DNA of 64,000 nt from assembly GCF_020092905.1 (NCBI RefSeq), contig NZ_JAGSGB010000002.1:248001-312000 (forward strand), read 5' to 3'. Origin of the DNA: Pacificimonas aurantium (GTDB lineage Bacteria; Pseudomonadota; Alphaproteobacteria; Sphingomonadales; Sphingomonadaceae). Below the pieces are notes generated by a model. That model was not told where the DNA came from. It did not search any database and saw only the letters and a program-made list of their open reading frames with translations. Positions 23,174-33,165 of the stretch are shown here, one piece after another (position 1 is the first letter of the stretch; each line of letters starts with the position of its first letter). Both the position numbers and the translations under genes were made by a program.

Positions 23174-25873
23174 TTAGAAGCTCGTCCCTACGTTGAATTG
23201 AAAGAGTTGCTCATCGTCGCCATCCTGACTGACGATGGCCTTGGCCAGATCGAACCGGAACGGCCCGAACGGCGAATTCCAGCTCGTTCCGATACCGATC
23301 GAAACGCGCGGCTTCGGCGTGTCACCGAGGAAACGCTCCTGAACGCCGGCGACCTGGCCGGTTACCGTTTCGCCGTCGATGATGACGGCGCTGTCGATCG
23401 TCGGCAAGTCGATGAGATCGCTGTCTTCGTCGAAGTCCACATTCCACAGCGCGCCAACATCGACGAAGATCGAGGGCCGGATACCCAGTTCCGACAGGCC
23501 CTGGCTCAGCGGTAGCTGCAACTCGGCCTTCGCCAGATAATAGGCTTCGCCGCCGAGCGAGTCGTCCTGACGGTTATCCTCGTCGAGGTCGGCGACAACA
23601 AAGCCGTCTTCGAGCGAGATCGAGCCATCCGAGTTCTGCGTAATCAGGTCGGTTACCGGGATCAGTTCGCCTTCGCCCTCATAGTCTCCGCTGACCCGCA
23701 CATAGCGGCGGCGGATCACTCGCGGTCCCACACCGCGAATGTCGAACCCGCGCATGCGCGGCTCGCCCAGGAAGAAACGGTCGTTGATCCTGATCTCGTC
23801 GCCGCCATAGCCGGTGATGAAGCCGCCTTCGGCGCCGACATTGAAGATGAAGTTCGATCCGAAGAGCCGCCAATATTTATCGGCGTCCACCTGCGAGCGG
23901 ATATATTTGACGCCGCCGAGCCCCGCCAGCGTCTGACTCAGCACGAACCGGTGACCGCGGCTGGGGCGGATACGGTTATCGGTATTGTCGTAGGCGAGGC
24001 TGAAGCCGACGGCGGACGTGGTGCGGTCGCCGATTGCATCGCAAAGGAAGCGGCCGGCGGCGAGCGGATTACACTCGTCGTCGTCGAATTCGCCATTTCC
24101 GTTCGTGTCGCTGAAGTAGGTCGACCGGTCGAGCGAGATCTCGTCGAACTGGAGAAGATAACGAACCGACGAGGACCAGAATTCGGTGATGGGGAAGCCG
24201 GTGCGAATCTGCCCACCGGTCGACACCTGCTCGTAGGTCGTGCGGCGATCGCCCGAGGACGTAAACGAGAAGCTGTTAATGTCCCGGCGATAAATGTCCG
24301 CGCCCAGCGCGAGGTTACGGTTGAACAGGTAAGGCTCGGTGAAGCCGAGATCGACGGAGCGCGAATAGCTCGACCAGTTTACCGTGGCGCGCAGTTCCTG
24401 CCCGAGCCCGCGGAAGTTCCGCTGCCGGATGGAGCCGGAGACCAGGAAGCGCTCGAAGCTGGAAAAGCCCGCCGAAAGCTGCAACTCGCCCGTTGCCTGC
24501 TCCTGCGCATTCACCTCCAGAACGACCTTGTCCGGCCCGCTACCCGGCCGCTGTTCGATCGACAGGTCTTCCTGGAAAAAGCCTAGCGAGCGGATACGGG
24601 CCTCGGACCGGCTGACGAGGAAGCTGTTGAACGGATCGCCTTCGACGAGGCGGAATTCGCGGCGCACGACCTTGTCGCGCGTAATCACATTGCCGTTGAT
24701 GTCGATCCGTTCGACATAGACGCGCGGCGCCTCGCGGATGACGAAGATGATGTCCATCGTCAGGTCGTCGCGGTTGCGCGTGAACTGCGGCTGCACGTCG
24801 GCAAAGGCATAGCCGATCAAGCCGGCGGTTTCCTGGAGCTGCTCGATCGTGTCCTCGACGCGGCGGGCGTTGTAAACATCGCCCTCCTTGATGCCGATCA
24901 GGCTGCGGAAGGTATCGGCATTGATGTCGCGAATCTCGGATTCAAGCTCGATTTCGCCGAAATTATACCGCTCACCCTCGTCGATGACGTAGGTGATCAG
25001 GAAGTCTTCCTTGTTCGGCGCAAGCTCCGCCACGGACGACACGACGCGGAAATCGGCGAAGCCCTCAGTCAGGTAGAACTGCCGCAGGACCTGCTGGTCG
25101 TAAGCCGAGCGGTCGGGGTCGTAGGTGTCGTTCGAGGTGAAAATACGGTACCATTTGGCCTCACGCGTTGCGATTTCGCCGCGCAGTTGGCCGTCCGAAA
25201 ACTCCTCGTTGCCGACGATGTTGATGCGCCGGACCTTCGACTTCGGCCCTTCCTCGATATCGAACACGACATCGACGCGGTTCTGGTCGAGCGGAACGAT
25301 CAACGGCTCGACCGAGGCGGCGAAGCGTCCCTGACGCCGATAAAGCTCGACGATCCGTTCGACGTCGCTGCGCGCCTTGGCGCGGGTGAAGATCTGCCGG
25401 GGCGCCAAGCGGATTTCAGGAGCGATCTTGTCGTCCTTGACCCGCTCGTTGCCCTCCAGAACGATCCGGTTGACCACCGGGTTTTCCTGCACGCGCACGA
25501 GAAGATCGCCGTCCCCACGATCGGTGATCGTCGCGTCGGCGAACAGCGATGTGGCGTAGAGCGACTTCAGCGCCTGATCGAGGATCAAGCGGTCATATTG
25601 CTGGCCGGCCGACAGACCGAGATAGGACACGATCGTTTCCGGCTCGAGACGTTCGTTCCCCTCGATCGTGATCGAGCGTACGATGCCGGAAATCTCCGGC
25701 TGCGAGACCGCGGCGGGCACTTCCGCCTCGGACTGGGCGCCGAACAGCGGATCGGACTGCGCACCTTCGGGCAACTCCTGCGCGCCGGCCGCCACGGCCA
25801 AGCCGCTGACCGAACCGGCAAGAAGGAGGAAAGTGCGCGCGCTGCGGCGTGCTGCAGAAAACCCGTTACTCAA
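23174..25873 (-). CDS. bamA: Outer membrane protein assembly factor BamA
   Basis: An 899-residue Omp85 protein. After the signal peptide come five POTRA repeats at about 60-420 (GIVRSITIEGNERLEPETI; NRIVLEGNERVKDDKIAPE; VRRINIVGNEEFSDGQLRGE; NFGEIELESEIRDINAD; VYVERIDINGNVITRDKVV). A 16-strand barrel follows, with the L6 motif family segment around MRGFDIRGVGPR. It ends in the C-terminal Phe signal (FQFNVGTSF). BamA inserts beta-barrel proteins into the outer membrane. It is about 90 residues longer than the E. coli protein, with long acidic loops. It lies between rseP and skp. Confidence 0.96.
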   Translation of the reverse strand: MSNGFSAARRSARTFLLLAGSVSGLAVAAGAQELPEGAQSDPLFGAQSEAEVPAAVSQPEISGIVRSITIEGNERLEPETIVSYLGLSAGQQYDRLILDQALKSLYATSLFADATITDRGDGDLLVRVQENPVVNRIVLEGNERVKDDKIAPEIRLAPRQIFTRAKARSDVERIVELYRRQGRFAASVEPLIVPLDQNRVDVVFDIEEGPKSKVRRINIVGNEEFSDGQLRGEIATREAKWYRIFTSNDTYDPDRSAYDQQVLRQFYLTEGFADFRVVSSVAELAPNKEDFLITYVIDEGERYNFGEIELESEIRDINADTFRSLIGIKEGDVYNARRVEDTIEQLQETAGLIGYAFADVQPQFTRNRDDLTMDIIFVIREAPRVYVERIDINGNVITRDKVVRREFRLVEGDPFNSFLVSRSEARIRSLGFFQEDLSIEQRPGSGPDKVVLEVNAQEQATGELQLSAGFSSFERFLVSGSIRQRNFRGLGQELRATVNWSSYSRSVDLGFTEPYLFNRNLALGADIYRRDINSFSFTSSGDRRTTYEQVSTGGQIRTGFPITEFWSSSVRYLLQFDEISLDRSTYFSDTNGNGEFDDDECNPLAAGRFLCDAIGDRTTSAVGFSLAYDNTDNRIRPSRGHRFVLSQTLAGLGGVKYIRSQVDADKYWRLFGSNFIFNVGAEGGFITGYGGDEIRINDRFFLGEPRMRGFDIRGVGPRVIRRRYVRVSGDYEGEGELIPVTDLITQNSDGSISLEDGFVVADLDEDNRQDDSLGGEAYYLAKAELQLPLSQGLSELGIRPSIFVDVGALWNVDFDEDSDLIDLPTIDSAVIIDGETVTGQVAGVQERFLGDTPKPRVSIGIGTSWNSPFGPFRFDLAKAIVSQDGDDEQLFQFNVGTSF

Positions 25874-25918
25874 GAGACCTTAACCCTTTTTACTGCCCTA
25901 CGCCCGCCAGCAGGCCGA

Positions 25919-27064
25919 TCACCCGAAAATCTGCACCGCACGGTCGAACACTCCAAAGGATGCCAGGTCGTTGATCGTGACAACCAGCATGAAGGAGACG
26001 ACGAGTGCGAACCCCGCCATGAAGGCCCATTGCTGCGCCTGTTCGGGAAGCGGGCGCCCGCGTACAGCCTCGGCTGCATAGAGCGCAAGATGGCCGCCGT
26101 CGAGCATAGGGATCGGCAGCAGGTTGATGAAGCCGAGATTGATGGAAATGAGCGCCATCAGACCGATGAACGCCGGCGGTCCCAACGTCGCGACTTCGCC
26201 CGAAATTTTGCCGATCTTCAGCGGCCCGCCAAGTTCGTCGATCGTCCGATAACCCGCGATCAGGTGCCCGATAAGCTTCACCATGGACTCTATGGTATCG
26301 CCGGTCTGCTTCACGCCGAGCGCCAGCGCGCGAAGGGGACCGGCTTCGCGAACCTCGGCTTCGGGGCTGGACTGGACACCGAGCCGGCCGATGCGGCCCC
26401 GATTGCCAAAGCGATCTTCGATTTCCACCACGTCAGGCGTAATCGTAAGCGTGCGCGCCTCACCGCCGCGTTCGATCTCGACGCGCATCGGCAGGCCGGG
26501 ATTCATCGTCACTTCGGAAACCAGATCGTCCCAGGCCTCGATGTCACTCCCGTCGACGGAAATGAAGCGGTCGCCGGGCTGCAGTCCTGCCTCGGCTGCC
26601 GCCGTGCTCTCGCCTACGGCTGCGACGACAGGCGGGCGCACGACCTGGCCATAGGCAAAATTGAGACCGGCGAAGATGAAAACCGCCAGAACAAGGTTGA
26701 TGGCGGGCCCCGCAGCAACGATCAACGCCCTCTGCCAAAGCGGCTTGAACGCGAAATAATGGCGACGCTCGGCCTCGGGAATTTCGTCGAGTCCTTCGCT
26801 CCCGGCTCCGGCCTCATTGGCGTCCCCGGCGAACTTCACATAGCCGCCGAGTGGAAGCCAGGAGAGCTGCCAAGTGGTACCGCGACGGTCGGTCCAGCCG
26901 GCAACGCGGCGCCCGAACCCGATGGAAAAACTGTCGATGCGCGTGCCGAACGCCCGCCCCGCCAGATAATGGCCCAGCTCATGAATGGTGACGAGGGGGC
27001 CGATCATCAGGAAGAACATGGCTACCGTGAACAGGAAGCCGGGCTGGGTCACTGTATCGCTCAT
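25919..27064 (-). CDS. rseP: RIP metalloprotease RseP (site-2 protease)
   Basis: A 381-residue membrane zinc protease. The first transmembrane helix holds the HExxH site (VTIHELGHYLAGRAFG), followed by GRRVAGWTDRRGTTW and WLPLGGYVKF. A PDZ domain (about 125-200) follows. The second zinc-ligand helix carries LPIPMLDGGHLALYAAEAV. Such proteases cut anti-sigma factors or signal peptides inside the membrane. The ATG overlaps the dxr stop codon by four bases, so the two are translationally coupled. Confidence 0.95.
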   Translation of the reverse strand: MSDTVTQPGFLFTVAMFFLMIGPLVTIHELGHYLAGRAFGTRIDSFSIGFGRRVAGWTDRRGTTWQLSWLPLGGYVKFAGDANEAGAGSEGLDEIPEAERRHYFAFKPLWQRALIVAAGPAINLVLAVFIFAGLNFAYGQVVRPPVVAAVGESTAAAEAGLQPGDRFISVDGSDIEAWDDLVSEVTMNPGLPMRVEIERGGEARTLTITPDVVEIEDRFGNRGRIGRLGVQSSPEAEVREAGPLRALALGVKQTGDTIESMVKLIGHLIAGYRTIDELGGPLKIGKISGEVATLGPPAFIGLMALISINLGFINLLPIPMLDGGHLALYAAEAVRGRPLPEQAQQWAFMAGFALVVSFMLVVTINDLASFGVFDRAVQIFG

Positions 27065-28224
27065 GCGTCGATCATCTCGCTCATCAGGTTGCGGCTACGA
27101 CGGCGCGCCCTCGCATCGCAGGCCACAATTGCGTCGAGCGTATCGACCGCGCACCACGGCTCGGCGTCGAGAGCACGCTCGGCGGTCTCGGCAATCTCGA
27201 GAAATCCGATCCGGTCGTTCAGGAAGAAGTCCACGGCCTCCTCATTGGCGGCATTCAGTATAATGGGAGCTGAACCGCCTGCTTCCATGGCCTCCCTCGC
27301 CAGCCTGAGAGCGGGAAAGCGGACCGGGTCCGCTTCTTCGAAATCGAGCCGCGCGACTTCGGCCAGGTCGAGCCGGCGCGCGGGCGTTTCGATCCGTTCG
27401 GGATAGGCGAGGGCATAGGCAATCGGGGTTTTCATGTCGGGCGACCCGAGCTGGGCCAGAAGCGACCCGTCACGATATTCGACGAAGGAGTGCACGATCG
27501 ACTGGGGATGCACGACTACGTCGATCTTCTCCGGCCCGACCGGAAACAGGCGCTCCGCCTCTATCATTTCCAGCCCCTTGTTCATCAGGGTGGCGCTGTC
27601 GACGGAGATTTTCGCGCCCATTGACCAGACCGGATGCGCCACGGCTTCGCGAGCGGTCATCGTCCGCATTTCTTCCAGCGATTTCTGCCGGAACGGCCCC
27701 CCGCTGGCCGTAAGGATAATCCGTTCGACGCTATCCGCCTGTTCGAAATCAAAAACCTGGAAGATCGCATTGTGTTCGCTGTCGACGGGCAGCAGCGTCG
27801 CGCCGGATGCCTTGGCAGCGGCCAGGATCACAGGCCCGGCGCACACGAGCGTTTCCTTGTTGGCGACGGCCACGATCCCGCCGCGCTCGACCGCCCTTAA
27901 CGTCGGGAACAGCCCCGCCGCGCCAACGATGGCGGCCAGAGTCACATCCACCTCGCGATCCGCCGCGTCGACCAGTGCGTCCGCGCCCGCGGCCACGCCG
28001 ATCCCGGTACCGGCAAGCGCCGCCTTCAGCTCGCCGTAGCGATGTTCTTCGGCAATGACCGCGAGACTGGCACCAACGCTGATCGCAGCACTGGCCAGCG
28101 CGTCCACATTCCGGTTCGCGGTAAGGACCTCGACCGCCCACAGTTCAGGCTGATGCGCGACCAGTTCGAGCGCCGATGTGCCAACGGACCCCGTGGCACC
28201 GAAGATCGACAGGCTTCGCGTCAC
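27061..28224 (-). CDS. dxr: 1-deoxy-D-xylulose 5-phosphate reductoisomerase
   Basis: A 387-residue enzyme of the MEP isoprenoid pathway that turns DXP into MEP using NADPH. The NADPH-binding motif is IFGATGSVGTSALELV. VANKETLVCAG, PVDSEHNAIFQVF and TASGGPFR line the active site, and MGAKISVDSATLMNKGLEMIEA is the metal/substrate signature. The frame is open further upstream, but the GTG at 28224 places [13 protein letters not shown] at the N-terminus and overlaps the cdsA stop by four bases (GTGA). Its product feeds the UppS substrate pathway encoded next door. Confidence 0.95.
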   Translation of the reverse strand: MTRSLSIFGATGSVGTSALELVAHQPELWAVEVLTANRNVDALASAAISVGASLAVIAEEHRYGELKAALAGTGIGVAAGADALVDAADREVDVTLAAIVGAAGLFPTLRAVERGGIVAVANKETLVCAGPVILAAAKASGATLLPVDSEHNAIFQVFDFEQADSVERIILTASGGPFRQKSLEEMRTMTAREAVAHPVWSMGAKISVDSATLMNKGLEMIEAERLFPVGPEKIDVVVHPQSIVHSFVEYRDGSLLAQLGSPDMKTPIAYALAYPERIETPARRLDLAEVARLDFEEADPVRFPALRLAREAMEAGGSAPIILNAANEEAVDFFLNDRIGFLEIAETAERALDAEPWCAVDTLDAIVACDARARRRSRNLMSEMIDA

Positions 28225-29009
28225 TGCTGCGCCGCCCAGACTGCGCCAGCAACCAGGACCGAAACCGGAACCAGACCGTCGAGCCGGTCGAGAATGCCGC
28301 CATGGCCTGGCAGCAGGTTGCCGGAGTCCTTCACGCCGGCTTTCCGCTTCACATGACTTTCGTAGAAGTCGCCGACCTGGGCGGCGACGGCAAGGCCGGC
28401 TGCCAGTGCCGCCGACAGAGAGACGGCGAATGGCAACGGAAAGATGATGGCGAGCAAGGCTCCGGTCAGACCCGATGCCGCCATGCCGCCGAACAGGCCC
28501 GCCCATGTCTTCGAGGGGCTGATCTTGGGCGCAAGCTTTGGACCGCCGATGGTGCGTCCGGCGAAATAAGCGCCGATGTCGGTCGCCCAGACAATGGCAA
28601 GCGTCCAGATGAGGAGTTCGTAGCCCTGGTCCTGAGCGCGCAGCCAGACCAGCGCGATGGCGGGAATACCGCAGTATAGTGCGCCGACGCCGGCCGCGGG
28701 CCGCCGGAAATAGCCAAGGGCGGTCACACCGACCGCCGCGAAGGCGTAAAGGAAGAAGCCCTCGTTCGCCAGCACGACCGCACCCGCCAATCCGACAAAC
28801 CCTCCCAGCCGCAGCGCGCGCCGGAGGAGATGCATTCGCGTCCATTCGCGGAACATCAGCAGCGCCGCGAGGCCGATCATGAAATTGAATACCAGCCCGC
28901 CTTGCCAGCCGCCCAACAGGGCGATCGCGATCAGCGCCAGTCCTACGATAACGCGCGGCTGAAGATCCTTGTACCGAACGCGAAGAGAGGGTTTCTCAGA
29001 GGCCGCCAT
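28221..29009 (-). CDS. cdsA: Phosphatidate cytidylyltransferase
   Basis: A 262-residue membrane enzyme that makes CDP-diacylglycerol from phosphatidate and CTP. Six to eight hydrophobic segments are visible. The signature near residue 170 ([16 protein letters not shown]) and the C-terminal CDS motif region ([25 protein letters not shown]) are diagnostic. It overlaps uppS by 14 bases and dxr by four, within a tightly packed transcript for isoprenoid and phospholipid precursors. Confidence 0.95.
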   Translation of the reverse strand: MAASEKPSLRVRYKDLQPRVIVGLALIAIALLGGWQGGLVFNFMIGLAALLMFREWTRMHLLRRALRLGGFVGLAGAVVLANEGFFLYAFAAVGVTALGYFRRPAAGVGALYCGIPAIALVWLRAQDQGYELLIWTLAIVWATDIGAYFAGRTIGGPKLAPKISPSKTWAGLFGGMAASGLTGALLAIIFPLPFAVSLSAALAAGLAVAAQVGDFYESHVKRKAGVKDSGNLLPGHGGILDRLDGLVPVSVLVAGAVWAAQQ

Positions 29010-29730
29010 AACGCCGCTCCCGCGCGGTAAACTCTGCGCAGGCCTGTCTCAGGTCCTCGGCGCCGAAGTCGGGCCAAAGCACCGGTGTGAAGACGAGTTC
29101 GGAATAGGCGGCCTGCCAAAGGAGGAAGTTCGACAGCCGTTCCTCCCCGGAGGTACGGATGACAAGATCGGGGTCGGGAAGCCTCGCCGTGAACAGTTCG
29201 GCGGCTAGGACATCCTCGTCGATGTCCGCCGGGTCGAGCTCGCCGTCGCGGCTGCGTTCGGCCAGGCGTCTTGCCGCACGAACCAGTTCGTCGCGGGCGC
29301 CGTAGTTGAGCGCGATGACCAGCGTCAGTCCGGTATTGCCCGAAAGCCGCTCCAGCGCACTTTCCAGGAGGGACACCGCGTCGGCCGGCAAGGCGCGCCA
29401 GTCGCCGATCAGCTGCAACCGAACATTGTTCTGGTCGAGTTCGGCGATTTCGCTGCGCAAATATTGCTTTAGCAGGCCGAACAGATAACCGACCTCTTCC
29501 TCCGGACGCTTCCAGTTTTCGGAGGAGAAAGCGTAGAGCGTCAGAACTTCGATGCCGATCCGCGGTGCGGTCTCGACCGCCCGCCGAACCGCATCGGCAC
29601 CTGCCTTGTGACCTGCCGCCCGCGGCAGTCGGCGCGCGGTCGCCCAGCGGCCATTACCGTCCATGATAATGGCGACGTGCCGCGGTGCCGACTGCTCCGC
29701 CGGACCGCCAGGGGCAGGTCTGGCCGTCAC
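28996..29730 (-). CDS. uppS: Undecaprenyl diphosphate synthase (cis-prenyltransferase)
   Basis: A 244-residue cytoplasmic enzyme that elongates FPP to the C55 lipid carrier of cell-wall synthesis. Conserved regions: [17 protein letters not shown] with the catalytic Asp, [29 protein letters not shown], and the C-terminal [19 protein letters not shown] and [12 protein letters not shown]. The common RxSGExRLSNF box is intact. It overlaps frr by four bases upstream and cdsA by 14 downstream. Confidence 0.96.
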   Translation of the reverse strand: MTARPAPGGPAEQSAPRHVAIIMDGNGRWATARRLPRAAGHKAGADAVRRAVETAPRIGIEVLTLYAFSSENWKRPEEEVGYLFGLLKQYLRSEIAELDQNNVRLQLIGDWRALPADAVSLLESALERLSGNTGLTLVIALNYGARDELVRAARRLAERSRDGELDPADIDEDVLAAELFTARLPDPDLVIRTSGEERLSNFLLWQAAYSELVFTPVLWPDFGAEDLRQACAEFTARERRYGGL

Positions 29731-30287
29731 TGCCCCATGATTTCCTTTTCCTTGGACGCCATGACCTTGTCGATTTCCTCGATGCGGGCATCGGTCATTT
29801 TCTGGACCTCTCCTTCGCCGCGCTTTTGGTCGTCCTGACTGATATCGCCGGCCTTCTCGGAGGCCTTCAGCGCCTCCATGCCGTCGCGGCGTACATTGCG
29901 CACGGCAACCTTCGCCTTTTCGCCATATTGCGACGCGAGTTTCACCAGCTCCTTGCGCCGCTCCTCGGTCATGTCCGGAATCGGCAGCCGGATAGTCTGT
30001 CCGTCGACGACCGGGTTGATGCCGAGCCCGGCCGACCGGATTGCCTTTTCCACCGGCTGCACGTTCGACTTGTCCCAGACATTGACCGACAACAGACGCG
30101 GCTCCGGCGCGGTGACGGTGGCAACCTGGTTCAGCGGCATCTTCGACCCGTAAACCTCCACCTGTACCGGATCGAGCAGCGTCGTATTCGCGCGGCCCGT
30201 GCGAAGACCCGAAAGGTCACTTTTCAGCGATTCGACGGCACCATCCATGCGGCGTTCGATATCGCCGCGATCATAACCTTCTGCCAT
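29727..30287 (-). CDS. frr: Ribosome recycling factor
   Basis: A 186-residue protein that splits post-termination ribosomes together with EF-G. Conserved stretches are [53 protein letters not shown] and [10 protein letters not shown]. The start ATG 30287 gives [18 protein letters not shown] at the N-terminus. A longer open frame upstream runs into pyrH and is not used. It begins 5 bp after pyrH, and the pair is conserved widely. Confidence 0.97.
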   Translation of the reverse strand: MAEGYDRGDIERRMDGAVESLKSDLSGLRTGRANTTLLDPVQVEVYGSKMPLNQVATVTAPEPRLLSVNVWDKSNVQPVEKAIRSAGLGINPVVDGQTIRLPIPDMTEERRKELVKLASQYGEKAKVAVRNVRRDGMEALKASEKAGDISQDDQKRGEGEVQKMTDARIEEIDKVMASKEKEIMGQ

Positions 30288-30292
30288 AGCCT

Positions 30293-31024
30293 TTACCCTT
30301 GGTCCTTCTGGTTCTCTACGATCGTGGAAACGCCTTCGCCGGCGAGCACGCGGGCCAGATTGCCGCGCTCGCGAATGTTGAAGACGACGATGGGAATATC
30401 GTTGTCGCGGCACACCGCCACTGCCGAGGCGTCCATTACCTTCAGATTGTCCGACAGCACACGGTCGAAGCTCAGGCTGTCATAGCGTTTGGCGGTGCGG
30501 TCCTGTTTCGGGTCCGCCGTGTAGACGCCGTCTACGCTTGTTCCCTTGAACAGCGCGTCGCACTGCATCTCGGCGGCGCGAAGTGCCGCAGCGGTGTCGG
30601 TGGTAAAGAAGGGATTGCCTGTGCCAGCGGCGAAGATGACGATACGTTCGCGCTCCATGTGGCGCATCGCGCGCCGCCGGATATAGGGCTCGCACACGCT
30701 GGCCATCGGAATGGCCGACTGGACACGCGTGTCGACGCCCTGCTGCTCGAGGGCGTTCTGCACCGCGAGCGCGTTCATCACGGTCGCGAGCATGCCCATA
30801 TAGTCTGCACTCGCCCGGTCGAAGCCCTGGTCCGCAGCCGCTAGGCCGCGAAAGATGTTGCCGCCGCCGACGACGAGGCAGAGCTCGAAGCCCGCCTCGC
30901 GCGCCAGCTTCACCTCTTCCGCAACGCGGGTGACCGTTTCCGTATCGATACCGAACTGCTGATCGCCCATCAGGGCCTCGCCGGACAGCTTCAGGAGAAT
31001 ACGCTTGAAGTTTCGCTGCGGCAT
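30293..31024 (-). CDS. pyrH: Uridylate kinase (UMP kinase)
   Basis: About 243 residues. It phosphorylates UMP to UDP in pyrimidine synthesis. The N-terminal [15 protein letters not shown], the glycine-rich [10 protein letters not shown], and the [18 protein letters not shown] and [19 protein letters not shown] segments are those of the bacterial PyrH family (amino acid kinase fold, hexameric). ATG 31024 (MPQRNFKRI) is chosen. A GTG three codons upstream is possible because a GGGGAG site lies between the two usual spacings. Translated ahead of frr. Confidence 0.95.
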   Translation of the reverse strand: MPQRNFKRILLKLSGEALMGDQQFGIDTETVTRVAEEVKLAREAGFELCLVVGGGNIFRGLAAADQGFDRASADYMGMLATVMNALAVQNALEQQGVDTRVQSAIPMASVCEPYIRRRAMRHMERERIVIFAAGTGNPFFTTDTAAALRAAEMQCDALFKGTSVDGVYTADPKQDRTAKRYDSLSFDRVLSDNLKVMDASAVAVCRDNDIPIVVFNIRERGNLARVLAGEGVSTIVENQKDQG

Positions 31025-31183
31025 GCGCGCCACCGTCTCCCCAGACCGCCGACTATTCGGAAATTATGGCGCGACCTTACGCAGCGCCCGTCTGCGCGGC
31101 AAGAACGCACGCGCGTCCGCGTGTCAACGCGGTTGTCGCGCGGAGCCCGAACTCCCAGGCGGAAATTCGGGCCCCGCTCGTCC

Positions 31184-32110
31184 TTACTGACCGACTGCGG
31201 CAGCCACTTCGGCAGCGAAGTCGCTTTCCTCGCGCTCGATACCCTCGCCGAGCTGGAAGCGGGCATAGTCGGAGATCTTAATCTCCGCGCCGAGCTCCTT
31301 GCCCTTCGCGGCCACCACGTCGGACACCTTGGCCTTGCCGTCGATGACATAGACCTGACCGAGCAGCGTGTTCTCGCTGAGGAACTTGCGGACCGAACCT
31401 TCGACCATCTTCTCGACGATGTTGTCGGGCTTGCCGCTTTCCTTCGCCTTCTCGGTGGCGATGGCGCGCTCACGAGCAATGGTCTCGTCGTCGACGCGGC
31501 TCTCGTCCAGCGCGAGCGGCGCCGCTGCCGCGATGTGCATCGCAAGCTGCTTGCCGAAAGCTTCGAGCTCGGCCTTGTCAGCGGTCGATTCCAGGGCGAC
31601 GAGAACGCCGATCTTGCCGAGGTCGGGCGCCATCTGGTTATGGACGTAAGACGATACCACGCCCTCGGAGACGCTAACGACCGCCGCGCGGCGCAGCTGC
31701 TGGTTCTCGCCAATCGTCGCGATGTTGTCGGTCAGCCGGTCGGCCACGGTCTTGCCGTCGGCCATGCTTTCCGTCTTCAACGCTTCGACGTCCTCGATCT
31801 TCTTTTCCAGCGCGATCGCCGTCACATTCGCGACGAACTGCTGGAACTTCTCGTTCTTGGCGACGAAGTCCGTCTCCGAGTTCACCTCGACGACTGCGCC
31901 GGTTGTTCCCTCTGCGGCAACGCCGATCAGGCCTTCAGCCGCGGTGCGGCTGGACTTTTTCTGCGCCGCGGCGAGACCCTTTGTGCGCAGCCAGTCGACC
32001 GCCGCTTCCATGTCGCCGTTGGTCTCGTTCAGCGCCTTCTTGCAGTCCATCATGCCCGCGCCGGAACGTTCGCGCAGGTCCTTCACCATTTTCGCCGTAA
32101 TCTCGGCCAT
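31184..32110 (-). CDS. tsf: Translation elongation factor Ts
   Basis: A 308-residue GDP-exchange factor for EF-Tu. The N-terminal UBA-like domain ([37 protein letters not shown]) and the core motif [16 protein letters not shown] are diagnostic. It ends in a typical Ala-rich C-terminal extension ([11 protein letters not shown]). It lies 114 bp after rpsB, the order found across bacteria, with a strong hairpin in the gap. Confidence 0.97.
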   Translation of the reverse strand: MAEITAKMVKDLRERSGAGMMDCKKALNETNGDMEAAVDWLRTKGLAAAQKKSSRTAAEGLIGVAAEGTTGAVVEVNSETDFVAKNEKFQQFVANVTAIALEKKIEDVEALKTESMADGKTVADRLTDNIATIGENQQLRRAAVVSVSEGVVSSYVHNQMAPDLGKIGVLVALESTADKAELEAFGKQLAMHIAAAAPLALDESRVDDETIARERAIATEKAKESGKPDNIVEKMVEGSVRKFLSENTLLGQVYVIDGKAKVSDVVAAKGKELGAEIKISDYARFQLGEGIEREESDFAAEVAAAVGQ

Positions 32111-32161
32111 GTCTTATCGTCCTTCCATATATCGGAGCGCATCTCTGGGAGCGCGCGATCC

Positions 32162-32196
32162 GGCAGCGGGCGCAGCGCTTGCGTGCGCCGCCTGCC
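32162..32196 (-). promoter_or_regulatory. Long hairpin in the rpsB-tsf gap
   Basis: GGCAGCGGGCGCA and TGCGCCGCCTGCC can pair over 13 positions with one small internal mismatch, around a 9-base loop. No T tract follows on the minus strand, so it is more likely a processing or attenuation structure between rpsB and tsf than a full terminator. Confidence 0.4.
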
Positions 32197-32224
32197 ACCG
32201 GACCATGACAGTTTCGTGAGGCCC

Positions 32225-33022
32225 TCAGGCCGCCGCGTCGGCCGTCTGCTGCTCGCCCGCTTCCTCGGCTTCGGCGACTGCCGGTTCGGCCGGAGGAGTC
32301 TCGGACGCGCCGGGATCGCTGCCGAAATCTTCCTGGCGCATGTCTTCGCCGCCGGTGCAGGCCTCTGCGATCAGGTCGCAATAGAGCCGGATGGCACGGC
32401 TGGCATCGTCATTGCCGGGAACCGGAAAGGCGATGCCGGACGGGTCCGAATTGGAGTCGAGGATCGCGATGACCGGAATGCCAAGAACGTTGGCCTCCTT
32501 GACCGCAAGGTCTTCCTTGTTCGTGTCGATCACGAACATCAGGTCCGGCAGACCGCCCATGTCGCGAATGCCGCCCAGCGAGCTTTCGAACTTGTCGCGC
32601 TGGCGGGTCATCTGAAGGACTTCCTTCTTGGTGAAGCCCGACGTGTCGCCCGAAAGAGTTTCTTCCAGTTCCTTGAACTTCTTGATGGAATTGGAAATCG
32701 TCTTCCAGTTGGTCAGCATGCCGCCGAGCCAGCGCTCGTTCACATAATGCTGCCCCGCACGGCGTGCCGCCTCGGCGATCGGTTCCTGCGCCTGGCGCTT
32801 CGTGCCGACGAAAAGCACCTTGCCGCCGGCCTGGACGGTGGCGCGGACGAAGTCGAGCGCGCGCTGGAACAGCGGCACGGTCTGCGACAGATCGATGATG
32901 TGGACGTTGTTACGCTCGCCGAAGATATACGGCTTCATCTTCGGGTTCCAGCGGTGCGTCTGGTGGCCGAAGTGGGTGCCGGCTTCAAGCAGCGCCGACA
33001 TCTGCACATTGGGTGCAGCCAT
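32225..33022 (-). CDS. rpsB: 30S ribosomal protein S2
   Basis: A 265-residue ribosomal protein beginning [21 protein letters not shown] and containing [20 protein letters not shown], the P-loop-like [13 protein letters not shown], and [13 protein letters not shown]. The C-terminus is extended by about 30 acidic/Ala residues ([20 protein letters not shown]), as in many alphaproteobacteria. The frame is open further upstream, but start 33022 fits the family and has AGGAG (minus strand) before it. First gene of the supercluster. Confidence 0.97.
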   Translation of the reverse strand: MAAPNVQMSALLEAGTHFGHQTHRWNPKMKPYIFGERNNVHIIDLSQTVPLFQRALDFVRATVQAGGKVLFVGTKRQAQEPIAEAARRAGQHYVNERWLGGMLTNWKTISNSIKKFKELEETLSGDTSGFTKKEVLQMTRQRDKFESSLGGIRDMGGLPDLMFVIDTNKEDLAVKEANVLGIPVIAILDSNSDPSGIAFPVPGNDDASRAIRLYCDLIAEACTGGEDMRQEDFGSDPGASETPPAEPAVAEAEEAGEQQTADAAA

Positions 33023-33085
33023 GGATAGTCTCCTTCCGGTTAGACCTCGATGCGGAGGGAAGGCGAGACAACCCCGCCCACCGGA

Positions 33086-33120
33086 TATGTGCCCGCATCT
33101 GTGGGATGCGCGCGCACATA
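33086..33120 (-). promoter_or_regulatory. rpsB: Structured rpsB leader hairpin
   Basis: In the 143-bp gap before rpsB, TATGTGC pairs with GCACATA and, inside it, GCATC pairs with GATGC around a TGTGG loop, giving a 12-bp interrupted hairpin about 64 bases upstream of the start codon. Ribosomal protein S2 represses its own leader in E. coli, and this could play the same role; that is inference. It is unlike the enteric leader as far as can be judged by eye. Confidence 0.35.
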
Positions 33121-33165
33121 AGCGAGCGCGGCGCCGGTTGCAAGCCTCGGTGGGGGCCGCGTGCG

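Noticed and set aside
25187-27406. 739-codon open frame on the plus strand across bamA and rseP
   Set aside because: Antisense to two conserved genes, crosses their border, and shows only low-complexity Arg/Asp/Glu-rich sequence.
31121-33028. 635-codon open frame on the plus strand opposite tsf and rpsB
   Set aside because: Same reason: antisense shadow of two universal genes.
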